This document shows, piece after piece, positions 32,692 through 41,010 of a DNA stretch of 64,000 nt. The notes below the pieces were generated by a model. It was given only the letters and a program-made list of their open reading frames with translations, had not been told where the DNA came from and did no database searches. Source of the stretch: Acholeplasmatales bacterium. Lineage in GTDB: Bacteria > Bacillota_I > Bacilli_A > Izemoplasmatales > Hujiaoplasmataceae. A program made the position numbers and the translations under genes. The first letter of the stretch is position 1. The number at the start of each line of letters is the position of its first letter. The DNA lies in assembly GCA_003477305.1 (NCBI GenBank), contig DMTN01000039.1:27744-91743 (forward strand), given 5' to 3'.

Positions 32692-34230
32692 TCAGAGCAC
32701 GGTCGTGACGACGTTTTTATTCGAGCGTTTGGAGATGTAAAGGGCTTCGTCGGCGCCTTTGATCGTTTCCTTCAGCGAACCGCTGCCGACACGGGCGCCC
32801 TTGACGCCGACCGAGACGGTGATGCGGATGCTGAGATTGCCGATTTCGAAGCTTGCTTGCTCCACGTTGACGCGGATGCGTTCGGCGACGACGCGGGCCT
32901 CTTCCGGCCTGGCGTCGCGGACGAAGACGACGAATTCTTCGCCGCCGTACCGGGCGAGCGTGGCATTCTCATCGAGCGCTGATTGGATGATGCTTGCCAA
33001 GTCTTCGAGGACCACGTCGCCGACCGGATGACCGTAGGTATCATTGACTTTCTTGAAGTCGTCGATGTCGATCATCATCACCGAATAATCGCCCTGCCCA
33101 TGGGTCGGATCGTCGAGATAGGCGGTCGTTGCCGCAAAGAATGCGCGTCGGTTGAATACGGCGGTCAAGGAGTCGTGCGAGGCCTCATAATCCAGTTTCT
33201 CGATGCGTTCGAGATAACTCGTCATATCGTTGAAGCGAATGATGTATCCGCTCAGCGTCCCGTGTTTCGTACTGAGCGGGAAGGTTTCAGCGATGTAACG
33301 CTTGTCATGATGCTCGAACGGAACCGTCTCCTTGCCTTTGACGGACTCGACGAACTCCTCGGGAAGAAACGACGCGGACAAAGGCATCCCGAAATGCACG
33401 ACGTCTTTGCCGAAATCGTCAAACGCGGCGTTCCAGGAAATGACATCGTAATGCTCATCAAGCACCAGAATCGGGTCAAGCGCCTTCTCAAATGTCGCCT
33501 GATGGGCGGACGGCGTCAAAATGAAGAGATCGTAGCGGAACATGAAATACAGGATGACGAAGCTGATGGCGGAGATCGCATAAAGCACATAGTCCAACCC
33601 AGAGGTCACGGTGGAGAAGAGGGTCACCGAAATAAACAAAGAAGCGGCGAATCCAAACGTACCGAGGATCCAGGATTGGCGGCGTTTGATGCCGGTTGAT
33701 TTGAGTGCGATTTTCATGTAAAGGGCGCCGACGAGGGCGAGCACGAGCAGATTGTGGACCGCTTGCACATAGTACATCCAGCCCTTGCCGAGAACAAGAA
33801 CGTCGATTCCCAGCGTCGCAGCGGAACCCGGCATGATTTCGGCGAACGTATAGTACCAGTCAAACGGCGTATAGTAGCTGAATTGAACTGAAATCATCAC
33901 GATCGAGGGAATGAACACCGCGAGTGTGGTCTGCCACCATTTTGGTTTCCGATCACGCCAGCCGAACTTCACCGCGAGCAAAAACCAGAACGGTGCCATG
34001 AAAGGGATCGCAATATACTGGATGTGATTGAAAAGAATCTTGACGTCGATCGATGTCGCGGCCAGTTCCAGCGCATAGGCGGTCGCATAGATCCCCAAGA
34101 GGAAAAACATCACGGCGAGTTGCCAGAATCCATGGGCTCGCCGAAGATTCGTCACGATGGCGACGGCGATGCCGATCGAGATGATGCCGATGGCGAAGGT
34201 GACGCCGATGAGAATGATGTCGAATTGCAT
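32692..34230 (-). CDS. Membrane diguanylate cyclase (7TM sensor, PAS-like, GGDEF)
   Basis: 512 residues. The first 225 form seven membrane helices of the histidine-kinase N-terminal 7TM type. A PAS-like segment (about 235-345, FEKALDPILVLDEHYDVISWN) and a short linker lead to the GGDEF domain, with DSLTAVFNRRAF, MIDIDDFKKVNDTYGH and the active-site loop ARYGGEEFVVF. GGEEF is catalytically competent. The RxxD inhibitory site five residues before it is absent, so product inhibition of the usual type is not expected. It would make c-di-GMP in response to an extracellular or membrane signal. No c-di-GMP effector or EAL protein is in the window. An extended -10 lies at 34254-34259, and a 7-bp inverted repeat (TGTGTAT/ATACACA, 34281-34298) sits near its -35. 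Confidence 0.93.
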   Translation of the reverse strand: MQFDIILIGVTFAIGIISIGIAVAIVTNLRRAHGFWQLAVMFFLLGIYATAYALELAATSIDVKILFNHIQYIAIPFMAPFWFLLAVKFGWRDRKPKWWQTTLAVFIPSIVMISVQFSYYTPFDWYYTFAEIMPGSAATLGIDVLVLGKGWMYYVQAVHNLLVLALVGALYMKIALKSTGIKRRQSWILGTFGFAASLFISVTLFSTVTSGLDYVLYAISAISFVILYFMFRYDLFILTPSAHQATFEKALDPILVLDEHYDVISWNAAFDDFGKDVVHFGMPLSASFLPEEFVESVKGKETVPFEHHDKRYIAETFPLSTKHGTLSGYIIRFNDMTSYLERIEKLDYEASHDSLTAVFNRRAFFAATTAYLDDPTHGQGDYSVMMIDIDDFKKVNDTYGHPVGDVVLEDLASIIQSALDENATLARYGGEEFVVFVRDARPEEARVVAERIRVNVEQASFEIGNLSIRITVSVGVKGARVGSGSLKETIKGADEALYISKRSNKNVVTTVL

Positions 34231-34312
34231 GGCTTTCGCCTCCCTAGTACAAAATTATATCACACCGCCTGTGGATTACTTGTGTATTTTTATACACACG
34301 GTCGCTTTGTTC

Positions 34313-34356
34313 GAAAAAAAACCATCGAGTCGGCCGTCAGACGGCTTTCTCGATGG
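34313..34356 (-). terminator. Terminator of the MFS/ABC-F operon
   Basis: Stem CCATCGAG/CTCGATGG enclosing a second hairpin, then eight T on the minus strand. The 5' arm covers the end of the ABC-F gene. Confidence 0.85.
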
Positions 34357-35920
34357 AATCCAGATAGTCTTCGTAGTTGCAAGGCTTGTCGAAGGTGACC
34401 GTCCGATCGATCGCGATGATGCGGTTGGCGACGGTGTCGATCAGTTCCTGGTCGTGGCTGGTGAACAGCATGACGCCGCGGAACCGATTCATGCCCTGAT
34501 TGAGCGCGGTGATCGACTCGAGGTCGAGATGATTGGTCGGATCGTCGAACACAAGTGCGTTCGCACCCGAGAGCATAAGCTTGATGAGCATCATGCGGAC
34601 CTTTTCGCCACCGGAGAGGACCTTGCACGACTTGAGGCTTTCATCGCCGCCGAAGAGCATCCTGCCGAGCCAGCCGCGGATGAAGGTTTCCGCCTGCTCG
34701 GCGCCGGTGTACTGACGCACCCAGTCGATCAGATTCATCTCCCGGTTGAAGTACTTCTGGTTGTCCTGAGGGAAGAAGGCGGTCGTGATCGTGATGCCCC
34801 ACTTGAACGTTCCGGTATAATCCTCATCTTCCCCTTCAAGGATTTTGAAGAGTGCCGAGATGATGGTCGTGTCCGATGAGATAAAGGCGATCTTCTCATC
34901 TTTCCTGACCGCGAAGGAGACATTCTCGAAGAGTCCTTTCTTGGTCAGATTCTCGACAAACAGGATTTCGTTACCGACGTCCCGGTTGGGCTGGAACTCG
35001 ATGAACGGGTAGCGCCGCATCGACGGCTTGATGTCGTTCAAGACGATCTTGTCGAGCGCTTTTTTCCTGGATGTGGCCTGCTTGGCTTTCGATTTGTTGG
35101 CGCTGAACCGGCGGATGAAATCTTCCAGTTCCTTGATCTTCGTTTCCGATTTCTTGTTCTGATCCTTCGCCTGGCGCAATGCCAGCTGGCTTGATTCGTA
35201 CCAGAAGTCGTAGTTGCCGGGATACATCGTGATGCGCCCGTACTCGACGTCGCAGATGCGGGTACAGACATCATTCAGGAAGTGCCGGTCGTGGCTGACG
35301 ACGAGGACGCAGTTCTCATAGTTCATCAGGAAGTTTTCCAACCAGCGAACCGAAATCGGATCGAGGTTGTTCGTCGGCTCGTCGAGCAGCAACACTTCGG
35401 GATTGCCGAAAAGCGCTTGGGCGAGCAGAACCTTGACCTTCCGCTTCGCGTCATAGGTCTTCATCGGCTTTTGATAGTCGTCCGCGTGGATCCCCAGGCC
35501 GTCAAGCAGAATTTCGGCGTTGCTCTCGGCGTTCCATCCGTCCAATTCGGCGAATTCACCCTCCAGTTCGGCGAGCCGCATGCCGATCGCTTCGGTGAAA
35601 TCGACGGATTCATACAGTCGGTTTTTTTCGGTGATGACATCGACGAGCCGCTTGTGTCCCATCAGAACCGTCTCGAGGACGGTGTGGCGGTCGAACGCAT
35701 GCTGGTTCTGCGCGAGAATCGACAGACGGCAGTTCGGCTGAAGCCATACTTCTCCGGAGGTCGTTTCGATTTCCTTCGTCAAAAGTTTCAAAAACGTCGT
35801 CTTGCCGGCGCCGTTTGCGCCGATGACGCCGTAACAGTTGCCCTTGGTGAATTCCAGATTGACTTCGGAGAACAGTTTTCTCCCGCCGAACATCAATTCG
35901 ACATTACTTACTTTCAGCAT
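34337..35920 (-). CDS. ABC-F family ATPase (YbiT/YkpA-like) with degenerate sites
   Basis: 527 residues, two ABC domains joined by a basic linker (about 240-300), no membrane segments: the ABC-F layout of ribosome-associated factors. Domain 1 has Walker A GANGAGKTT (34-42) and Walker B LLLDEPTNNLD, but its signature region reads YDAKRKVKVLLAQ instead of LSGGQ. Domain 2 has LSGGEKVRMM, but its Walker A region reads FISSDTTIISAL, with no GxxGxGKT, and Walker B is LVFDDPTNHLD (Glu to Asp). Only one composite site (domain 1 Walker plus domain 2 signature) looks able to hydrolyse ATP. The start overlaps the MFS gene stop by 17 bp. Confidence 0.9.
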   Translation of the reverse strand: MLKVSNVELMFGGRKLFSEVNLEFTKGNCYGVIGANGAGKTTFLKLLTKEIETTSGEVWLQPNCRLSILAQNQHAFDRHTVLETVLMGHKRLVDVITEKNRLYESVDFTEAIGMRLAELEGEFAELDGWNAESNAEILLDGLGIHADDYQKPMKTYDAKRKVKVLLAQALFGNPEVLLLDEPTNNLDPISVRWLENFLMNYENCVLVVSHDRHFLNDVCTRICDVEYGRITMYPGNYDFWYESSQLALRQAKDQNKKSETKIKELEDFIRRFSANKSKAKQATSRKKALDKIVLNDIKPSMRRYPFIEFQPNRDVGNEILFVENLTKKGLFENVSFAVRKDEKIAFISSDTTIISALFKILEGEDEDYTGTFKWGITITTAFFPQDNQKYFNREMNLIDWVRQYTGAEQAETFIRGWLGRMLFGGDESLKSCKVLSGGEKVRMMLIKLMLSGANALVFDDPTNHLDLESITALNQGMNRFRGVMLFTSHDQELIDTVANRIIAIDRTVTFDKPCNYEDYLDSIEKAV

Positions 35921-37100
35921 AAGTTTGTTGGTTCTCCTCTCCGGCCACAGAAGTTCTGATGCGCGGGGTGAAAATGATGAAGACGAGCAGCCCCGTGAAA
36001 ATCAGGATCATATTGACCAAATATAAATTCGGATACCCGTACTTCTCCACGAACATGCCGGAGACGAAATTGCCGACGCCGGTATAGATCGAGAAAAGCA
36101 AGGTGACGATGAGGATCGCCGGCGTCACGTTTTCGACGCGGACGATCTTGATGAGAAACTTGATATGGGCAACCAGAATGATTCCCCATGCGGCGCCGCG
36201 CAGCAGCGTCACGGCGTAGATGACGGGGAGTGATGGCTCCAGCGTGTAGATCAGAAACCGGAAGACGAACATCCCGCCGGCGACGATGAACAAAAGTTTG
36301 TCAGACGCTTGCGTGGCTTTCGTCATTATCAGTCGCATCACCACGACTTCCACCGTGACGAACGCGGCGTATAACCAGCCGTAGTCGATCGACGTGATCG
36401 CGAATTTGTCGGTAAGATAGATCCCGAAGAACGAATCGCCGATGCGGACCGAGCCGATCACCAGCGTATAGAATACCAGGTACTTGTAGAACTCGACATT
36501 CCGCAACAGTTCCTTGATATCCCGTTTCGGCTTGACCGTGTTGCTGGACGGCTTCTCAAGCGGCTTGATCCAGATCGCGATGAACGCGGTCAGCGCGAAC
36601 AGGATGCCGGCGCAGAGAAACAGCACGTCATATCCGACATAGACGCCGAGATAGCCGCCGATCAGGGTCGCAACGACGTAGGAGATCGATGCCCAGATGC
36701 GGATGCCCGAGTATTCGAGTTTGTTGTGATTGGCGAAGGTCGCGGTGAATCCGTCTTGGATCGAGATATACGGCGAACAGAGAACGGCGATAAGCCCGAT
36801 GATGATCGCATAGGCCTCCAGCGTGCTGACCTGCGTGATCGAGAAGATGAGGATGCCTTCGACGACGGTCATGATTTGCAGGATGATGCGGCTGACCTTC
36901 ATATCCTTGACGAAGTAGGTCCAGATCGGGTTGACGACGATGGTCAGGATCGGCGTGATCGCAAGCAGGAGCCCGAGTTCGGAATCCGAATTCGATCCGA
37001 GTTTGGACAAGAAATAAAGAGACGAGAACGGATAAAAGAAAGCGTCGGCGAAATAGCGGATGAAATAGAAGAATTTGAATTTGTTGTTTTCTCTTTCCAC
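35904..37100 (-). CDS. MFS transporter (nucleoside/sugar:H+ symporter-like)
   Basis: 398 residues from the GTG at 37100, which has GGGGGTGA 6 nt upstream; further upstream in-frame codons encode low-complexity, unrelated sequence. Twelve membrane helices are expected. FKFFYFIRYFADAFFYPFSSLYF at the start resembles, in short stretches, the MFS_1-like group (LacY/NupG/HcaT-type). A cytoplasmic loop after TM6 (KPLEKPSSNTVKPKRD) separates the two halves. The substrate cannot be read. The 3' end overlaps the ABC-F gene, so the two are co-translated; a functional link between them is not obvious. A perfect TATAAT lies at 37135-37140. Confidence 0.85.
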   Translation of the reverse strand: MERENNKFKFFYFIRYFADAFFYPFSSLYFLSKLGSNSDSELGLLLAITPILTIVVNPIWTYFVKDMKVSRIILQIMTVVEGILIFSITQVSTLEAYAIIIGLIAVLCSPYISIQDGFTATFANHNKLEYSGIRIWASISYVVATLIGGYLGVYVGYDVLFLCAGILFALTAFIAIWIKPLEKPSSNTVKPKRDIKELLRNVEFYKYLVFYTLVIGSVRIGDSFFGIYLTDKFAITSIDYGWLYAAFVTVEVVVMRLIMTKATQASDKLLFIVAGGMFVFRFLIYTLEPSLPVIYAVTLLRGAAWGIILVAHIKFLIKIVRVENVTPAILIVTLLFSIYTGVGNFVSGMFVEKYGYPNLYLVNMILIFTGLLVFIIFTPRIRTSVAGEENQQTYAESK

Positions 37101-37930
37101 GCGCGTCACCCCCGCACTTCTCAAACGACATATAATTATACATTTATTGAGGTTGAAAAGCAAGATTTGTCTTGGGTAAAACGCTCTCAGAGGAACACGC
37201 GCATTGATTGCGATCAAGCGTCGGTGTGCGCTGGAAGATCTTGCTTCGCGGGAGGTGTTTTTCGTTTGCATACGCGCTCGGAAACCTCGAGTCCCCTCCG
37301 CTTCGAAACACCGTTTGGAATCGGTTTTTGACGGCTGAAACCTTCTTGACAATGGCAGAATTCAAGTCGTGATTTCATCAACAGAACGCATGAATGGGAA
37401 CGACTCGACGATTGATTTTCAGTGCTTTATTCATCAATTCAACATAGATTCTTCCATCAAACCACATCGATGAGCGAAGCCAAGCATCGCACGCGCGCGA
37501 CTACATGTTTTTTCTCGCTGCCGTGCTCGATGGATCGTGCAACTTACAAATGCGGCCATTTTCGGATCACAAATGCGTTGCGTGTAAATAGCCGTATGTG
37601 GCTGTTTTTCACAATTTTCCATATATCAAGATTACTGCATCGAAATGTTGCAGACCAACATATCGGGATGCCGATCAAGGGGGGAACGACGGAGCGGAAT
37701 CAAGCCAACCGAGCCGCTGTATCAATGAAAATCAACTTGATTGCGAGTTTTTGTGTGGGCGTTTGTTCATCGATGGGGAAATCGGTCGGCCGCTCGCGAA
37801 CTCCCTGAAAGAATGTTGCGATTAATTATTTAAATTTCTTCTTTTTTACCATTCGTTGGCAAGTCCCCAACTTGCGCAAAAACCCCTTTGCACCTCGTTT
37901 TTCGACGCTCATTTATTTTACGAAAGCCAG
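37101..37930. other. 830-bp region without a recognisable gene
   Basis: Short readings exist on both strands but none has a ribosome site plus family-like sequence. Seen here are the MFS promoter (-10 at 37135-37140), a CAAGA/TCTTG hairpin near 37161-37174, and a nested hairpin at 37199-37231 (GCGCA/TGCGC around TTGAT/ATCAA). There is also an ATGTTG/CAACAT repeat near 37645-37665. Base composition is more AT-rich than the flanks. It may hold an unrecognised RNA, a decayed gene or a long regulatory region for nrdDG. I see no rRNA, tRNA, RNase P or tmRNA signature. Confidence 0.6.
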
Positions 37931-37959
37931 TTGACAAACCATTTTCCCTCCTATATTAT
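37931..37959 (+). promoter_or_regulatory. Promoter of nrdDG
   Basis: Perfect TTGACA, 17-bp spacer and TATTAT; the start is about 35 nt before the nrdD ATG. No clear NrdR-box pair is seen. Confidence 0.8.
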
Positions 37960-38000
37960 CAATCTCGCACCGTTTCAAACATTACTGGGGGAACCACCTT

Positions 38001-40115
38001 ATGCCGAAACAAATCGTCAAGCGCGACGGGTCCGTCGTACCATTCCGCAAAGAGAAAATCGTACTCGCCATTTTCAAAGCTGCCAGTTCGGTCGGAGGAA
38101 CCGATTTTTCACGCTCCGAGTTACTTGCCGAACAGGTCTGCGAGATGGCCGATCGTTTGTATCCGAACGGAACGACCGAGGTCGAAGGAATTCAGGACAT
38201 CGTCGAGAAGGTCCTGATCGAAAACGGACACGCCAAAACGGCGAAGGCATACATCCTCTATCGCGAAAAACGTCGTTCTTCACGCGAAGCGAACGCTCTC
38301 ATCGGCGCCACCATCGACATGTTCACCGAATATCTGAACGATCGTGATTGGCAGATCAACGAAAATGCCAATACGTCCAAATCGATCAACGGTCTCAACA
38401 ATTATGTCCGCGAAAACTTCACGAAGAACTACTGGCTCCATGAAATCTATCCGGATGATGTCCGCTCCGCCCATCAGAACGGCGACATCCATATCCATGA
38501 TCTCGGTTTCTTCGGGCCGTATTGCGCCGGTTGGGATCTTCGTCAGATTCTCATGAACGGTTTCGGCGGCGTATCCGGCAAAGTGGAATCGAACCCCGCC
38601 AAGCATCTGCGTGCTTTTCTCGGCCAGGTCGTCAATTCGACCTTCACGACCCAGGGCGAATCGGCCGGCGCACAGGCATGGTCGTCTTTTGATACCTATA
38701 TCGCACCGTTTGTCCGCTATGACAAACTTGAATATAAAGGTGTCAAGCAGGCGCTCCAGGAATTCATCTTCAACCTCAACGTTCCGACCCGCGTCGGCTT
38801 CCAGTGTCCGTTTTCCAACCTGACCTTCGACATCAAGGCGCCGCACACGTTGCGCGACCTGAATGTCATCATCGGCGGCCGGCTGATGCCGGAAACGTAC
38901 GGCGACTTCCAAGCCGAAATGGACATCGTGAATTCGGCATTCTGCGATATCATGATGGAAGGCGATGCCAAGGGACGGGTTTTCACTTTCCCGATACCGA
39001 CGATCAACATCACCAAGGACTTCGACTGGGAGAGCCCGGTCATCGAAAAGTTCATGGAGATCACGGCGAAATACGGCATTCCCTATTTCTCCAACTACAT
39101 CAACTCCGATCTCAGCCCCGAAGATGCCATGTCGATGTGCTGCCGCCTCCGTCTCAACACCTCCGAACTGCGCAAACGCGGCGGCGGATTGTTCGGATCG
39201 AATCCGCTGACGGGATCCGTCGGCGTCGTCACCGTCAACCTTCCCCGGCTTGCCTATCTGTCACGCTCGGAGTCGGAATTCTACACGCGCCTTTGGGAAA
39301 CCATCTACGTCGCGAAGAAGTCCCTGGAGATCAAACGCAAAGTCGTCGAGGAACAGACGACGCGCGGGCTTTATCCGTATAGCGCCTATTACCTCCGCGA
39401 TGTGAAAGCGAAGAGCGGTTCCTACTGGTTCAACCACTTCAACACGATCGGTCTCATCGGCATGAACGAAGCCGCCCAGAACCTCTACGGCAAGGACGTC
39501 GATTTGACGACCCTGGCCGGTCAGGAATTCGCCGTGAAGACGCTCAACTACATGCGCGACGTGATCAAGGACATCCAGGAAGAAACCGGCAACAACTACA
39601 ATCTCGAAGCGACCCCTGCCGAAGGTACCAGCTATCGGCTCGCGAAAGCGGACAAATCGCGCTTCCCGGACATCATCACCGCCGGTCACGATGTCCCCTA
39701 CTACACGAACTCCACGCAGCTTCCCGTCGGATTCACCGACGACATCTTCGAAACCCTCGACATGCAGGACGAACTGCAATCGCTTTATACCGGCGGAACC
39801 GTGCTGCATCTCTATCTCGGCGAGCGCGTCAAGGATACCCAAACCTGCAAAACCCTCATCAAGAAGGTATTCACGAAGTACAAGCTTCCCTACATCTCGA
39901 TCACCCCGACCTTCTCCGTCTGTCCCGAACACGGCTACATCTCGGGCGAACACTTCCACTGTCCGACCTGCGGACGCGACGCCGAAGTCTACACGCGGGT
40001 CGTCGGCTATCTGCGTCCCGTCCAGAACTTCAACAAAGGCAAGAAGGCCGAGTATGACGACCGCGTCAAGTATGTGATCCAGGATGAAATCGCCCCCGGA
40101 GCCGCCAAGTCATGA
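38001..40115 (+). CDS. nrdD: Anaerobic (class III) ribonucleoside-triphosphate reductase
   Basis: Reduces ribonucleotides to deoxyribonucleotides using a glycyl radical, so it works only without oxygen. 704 residues. The N-terminal ATP-cone (VKRDGSVVPFRKEKIVLAIF) is the allosteric domain. The catalytic barrel includes HIHDLGFFGPYCAGWDLRQ and the substrate-loop cysteines near MCCRLRLN. The C-terminus has a zinc site (CPEHG and CPTC) and the glycyl-radical motif RVVGYLRPVQNFNKGK, with the radical Gly about 40 residues from the end. It overlaps nrdG by 4 bp. The GGGGGAACC site precedes the ATG. No aerobic reductase is in the window. Confidence 0.97.
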   Translation: MPKQIVKRDGSVVPFRKEKIVLAIFKAASSVGGTDFSRSELLAEQVCEMADRLYPNGTTEVEGIQDIVEKVLIENGHAKTAKAYILYREKRRSSREANALIGATIDMFTEYLNDRDWQINENANTSKSINGLNNYVRENFTKNYWLHEIYPDDVRSAHQNGDIHIHDLGFFGPYCAGWDLRQILMNGFGGVSGKVESNPAKHLRAFLGQVVNSTFTTQGESAGAQAWSSFDTYIAPFVRYDKLEYKGVKQALQEFIFNLNVPTRVGFQCPFSNLTFDIKAPHTLRDLNVIIGGRLMPETYGDFQAEMDIVNSAFCDIMMEGDAKGRVFTFPIPTINITKDFDWESPVIEKFMEITAKYGIPYFSNYINSDLSPEDAMSMCCRLRLNTSELRKRGGGLFGSNPLTGSVGVVTVNLPRLAYLSRSESEFYTRLWETIYVAKKSLEIKRKVVEEQTTRGLYPYSAYYLRDVKAKSGSYWFNHFNTIGLIGMNEAAQNLYGKDVDLTTLAGQEFAVKTLNYMRDVIKDIQEETGNNYNLEATPAEGTSYRLAKADKSRFPDIITAGHDVPYYTNSTQLPVGFTDDIFETLDMQDELQSLYTGGTVLHLYLGERVKDTQTCKTLIKKVFTKYKLPYISITPTFSVCPEHGYISGEHFHCPTCGRDAEVYTRVVGYLRPVQNFNKGKKAEYDDRVKYVIQDEIAPGAAKS

Positions 40116-40804
40116 TCTTCGCCGGGATGGTCAAGTCTTCCCTGATCGACTATCCGGGAAAAATCGCCACCGTGCTGTTCACGCCGGGGTGCAACTACAA
40201 CTGCTTCTACTGCCATAACCGCGCGATCATCGAAGACATCGACGTGCTCCTCGATCCGACTGAGGTCGACGACTTCCTCCTACGGCGCCAGGGCCTCATC
40301 GACGCCATCGTCGTCTCCGGCGGCGAACCGACCCTGCACCGCGATCTGATACCCTTTCTCCGCAAGGTGAAGGATCTCGGCTACCTCACCAAACTCGACA
40401 CCAACGGATCCAACCCGGACGTCCTCAAGAAGTTGATCGACGAACATCTGGTCGACTACTTCGCCATCGACTACAAAGCGCCTGTCTGGCGCTACGGCGA
40501 GATTTGCGGACCGGACGCCGACGGCAACGTCGTGCTCGAAACGCTCGTCATGCTCCTGTGGGCGGGCGTAGACTTCGAAGCGCGCACCACGGTCGTGCCG
40601 CAACTCACCGAGAAGGACCTGATCCGGATGGCCAAGGAGATGCCGCCGCTTCCAAGATACGTCCTGAACCCGTACCGGAAGCCGAAAGTGTACCGTCCGG
40701 AAGACCAGGCCCGGATCGACATCCCGCCGTATCCGGAAAAGCAGATCGCGAAATTCGCGGAGAACATCAAACTCTACCAGCAAAACGTCGTACTGATGTT
40801 TTAA
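40112..40804 (+). CDS. nrdG: Anaerobic ribonucleotide reductase activating enzyme (radical SAM)
   Basis: 230 residues. It generates the glycyl radical on NrdD by reductive cleavage of S-adenosylmethionine. The 4Fe-4S motif is CNYNCFYCHN (CxxxCxxC, about residues 27-36), followed by the SAM-binding VVSGGEPTLH (about 67-76) and LDTNGSNP. Its length and early Cys cluster match the longer NrdG/PflA-like activases. The start overlaps the nrdD stop (ATGA), so translation is coupled. A strong terminator follows. Confidence 0.96.
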   Translation: MIFAGMVKSSLIDYPGKIATVLFTPGCNYNCFYCHNRAIIEDIDVLLDPTEVDDFLLRRQGLIDAIVVSGGEPTLHRDLIPFLRKVKDLGYLTKLDTNGSNPDVLKKLIDEHLVDYFAIDYKAPVWRYGEICGPDADGNVVLETLVMLLWAGVDFEARTTVVPQLTEKDLIRMAKEMPPLPRYVLNPYRKPKVYRPEDQARIDIPPYPEKQIAKFAENIKLYQQNVVLMF

Positions 40805-40810
40805 GCGTTC

Positions 40811-40850
40811 AAAGGATGCGCAGCGAACCCTGTGCATCCTTTTGTTTTGT
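40811..40850 (+). terminator. Terminator of nrdDG
   Basis: Stem AAAGGATGC/GCATCCTTT with a 10-nt loop extended by GC/GT pairing, then TTTTGTTTTG. Confidence 0.8.
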
Positions 40851-40946
40851 CGCCCACATGCGGTTATGCCGCGATCCCTGGTGCGATTACGACCGTTGTC
40901 CCCTGACCTCGAATCGTCAGAATCGTCCCTCCCCCACAGAAAACCG

Positions 40947-40975
40947 TTACCACATCCCGTTGTTTGTGATACAAT
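40947..40975 (+). promoter_or_regulatory. Promoter of the CotH-like lipoprotein gene
   Basis: -35 TTACCA, 17-bp spacer ending TGA (extended -10), -10 TACAAT. Confidence 0.65.
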
Positions 40976-41010
40976 ATCAAGTGATATCCTTCTTACATCG
41001 GAGTTGTGCC

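Noticed and set aside
37144..37352. Upstream extension of the MFS gene
   Set aside because: The extra 84 codons encode no membrane helix and cross the promoter. The GTG at 37100 has a good ribosome site.
37422..37808. A 128-codon plus-strand reading in the 37.1-37.9 kb gap
   Set aside because: No ribosome site, irregular composition, and overlapping readings in other frames look equally random.
40504..41010. N-terminal extension of the CotH-like gene through nrdG
   Set aside because: The upstream part is out of frame with nrdG and Arg-rich. A lipoprotein signal, ribosome site and promoter all fit the ATG at 41011.
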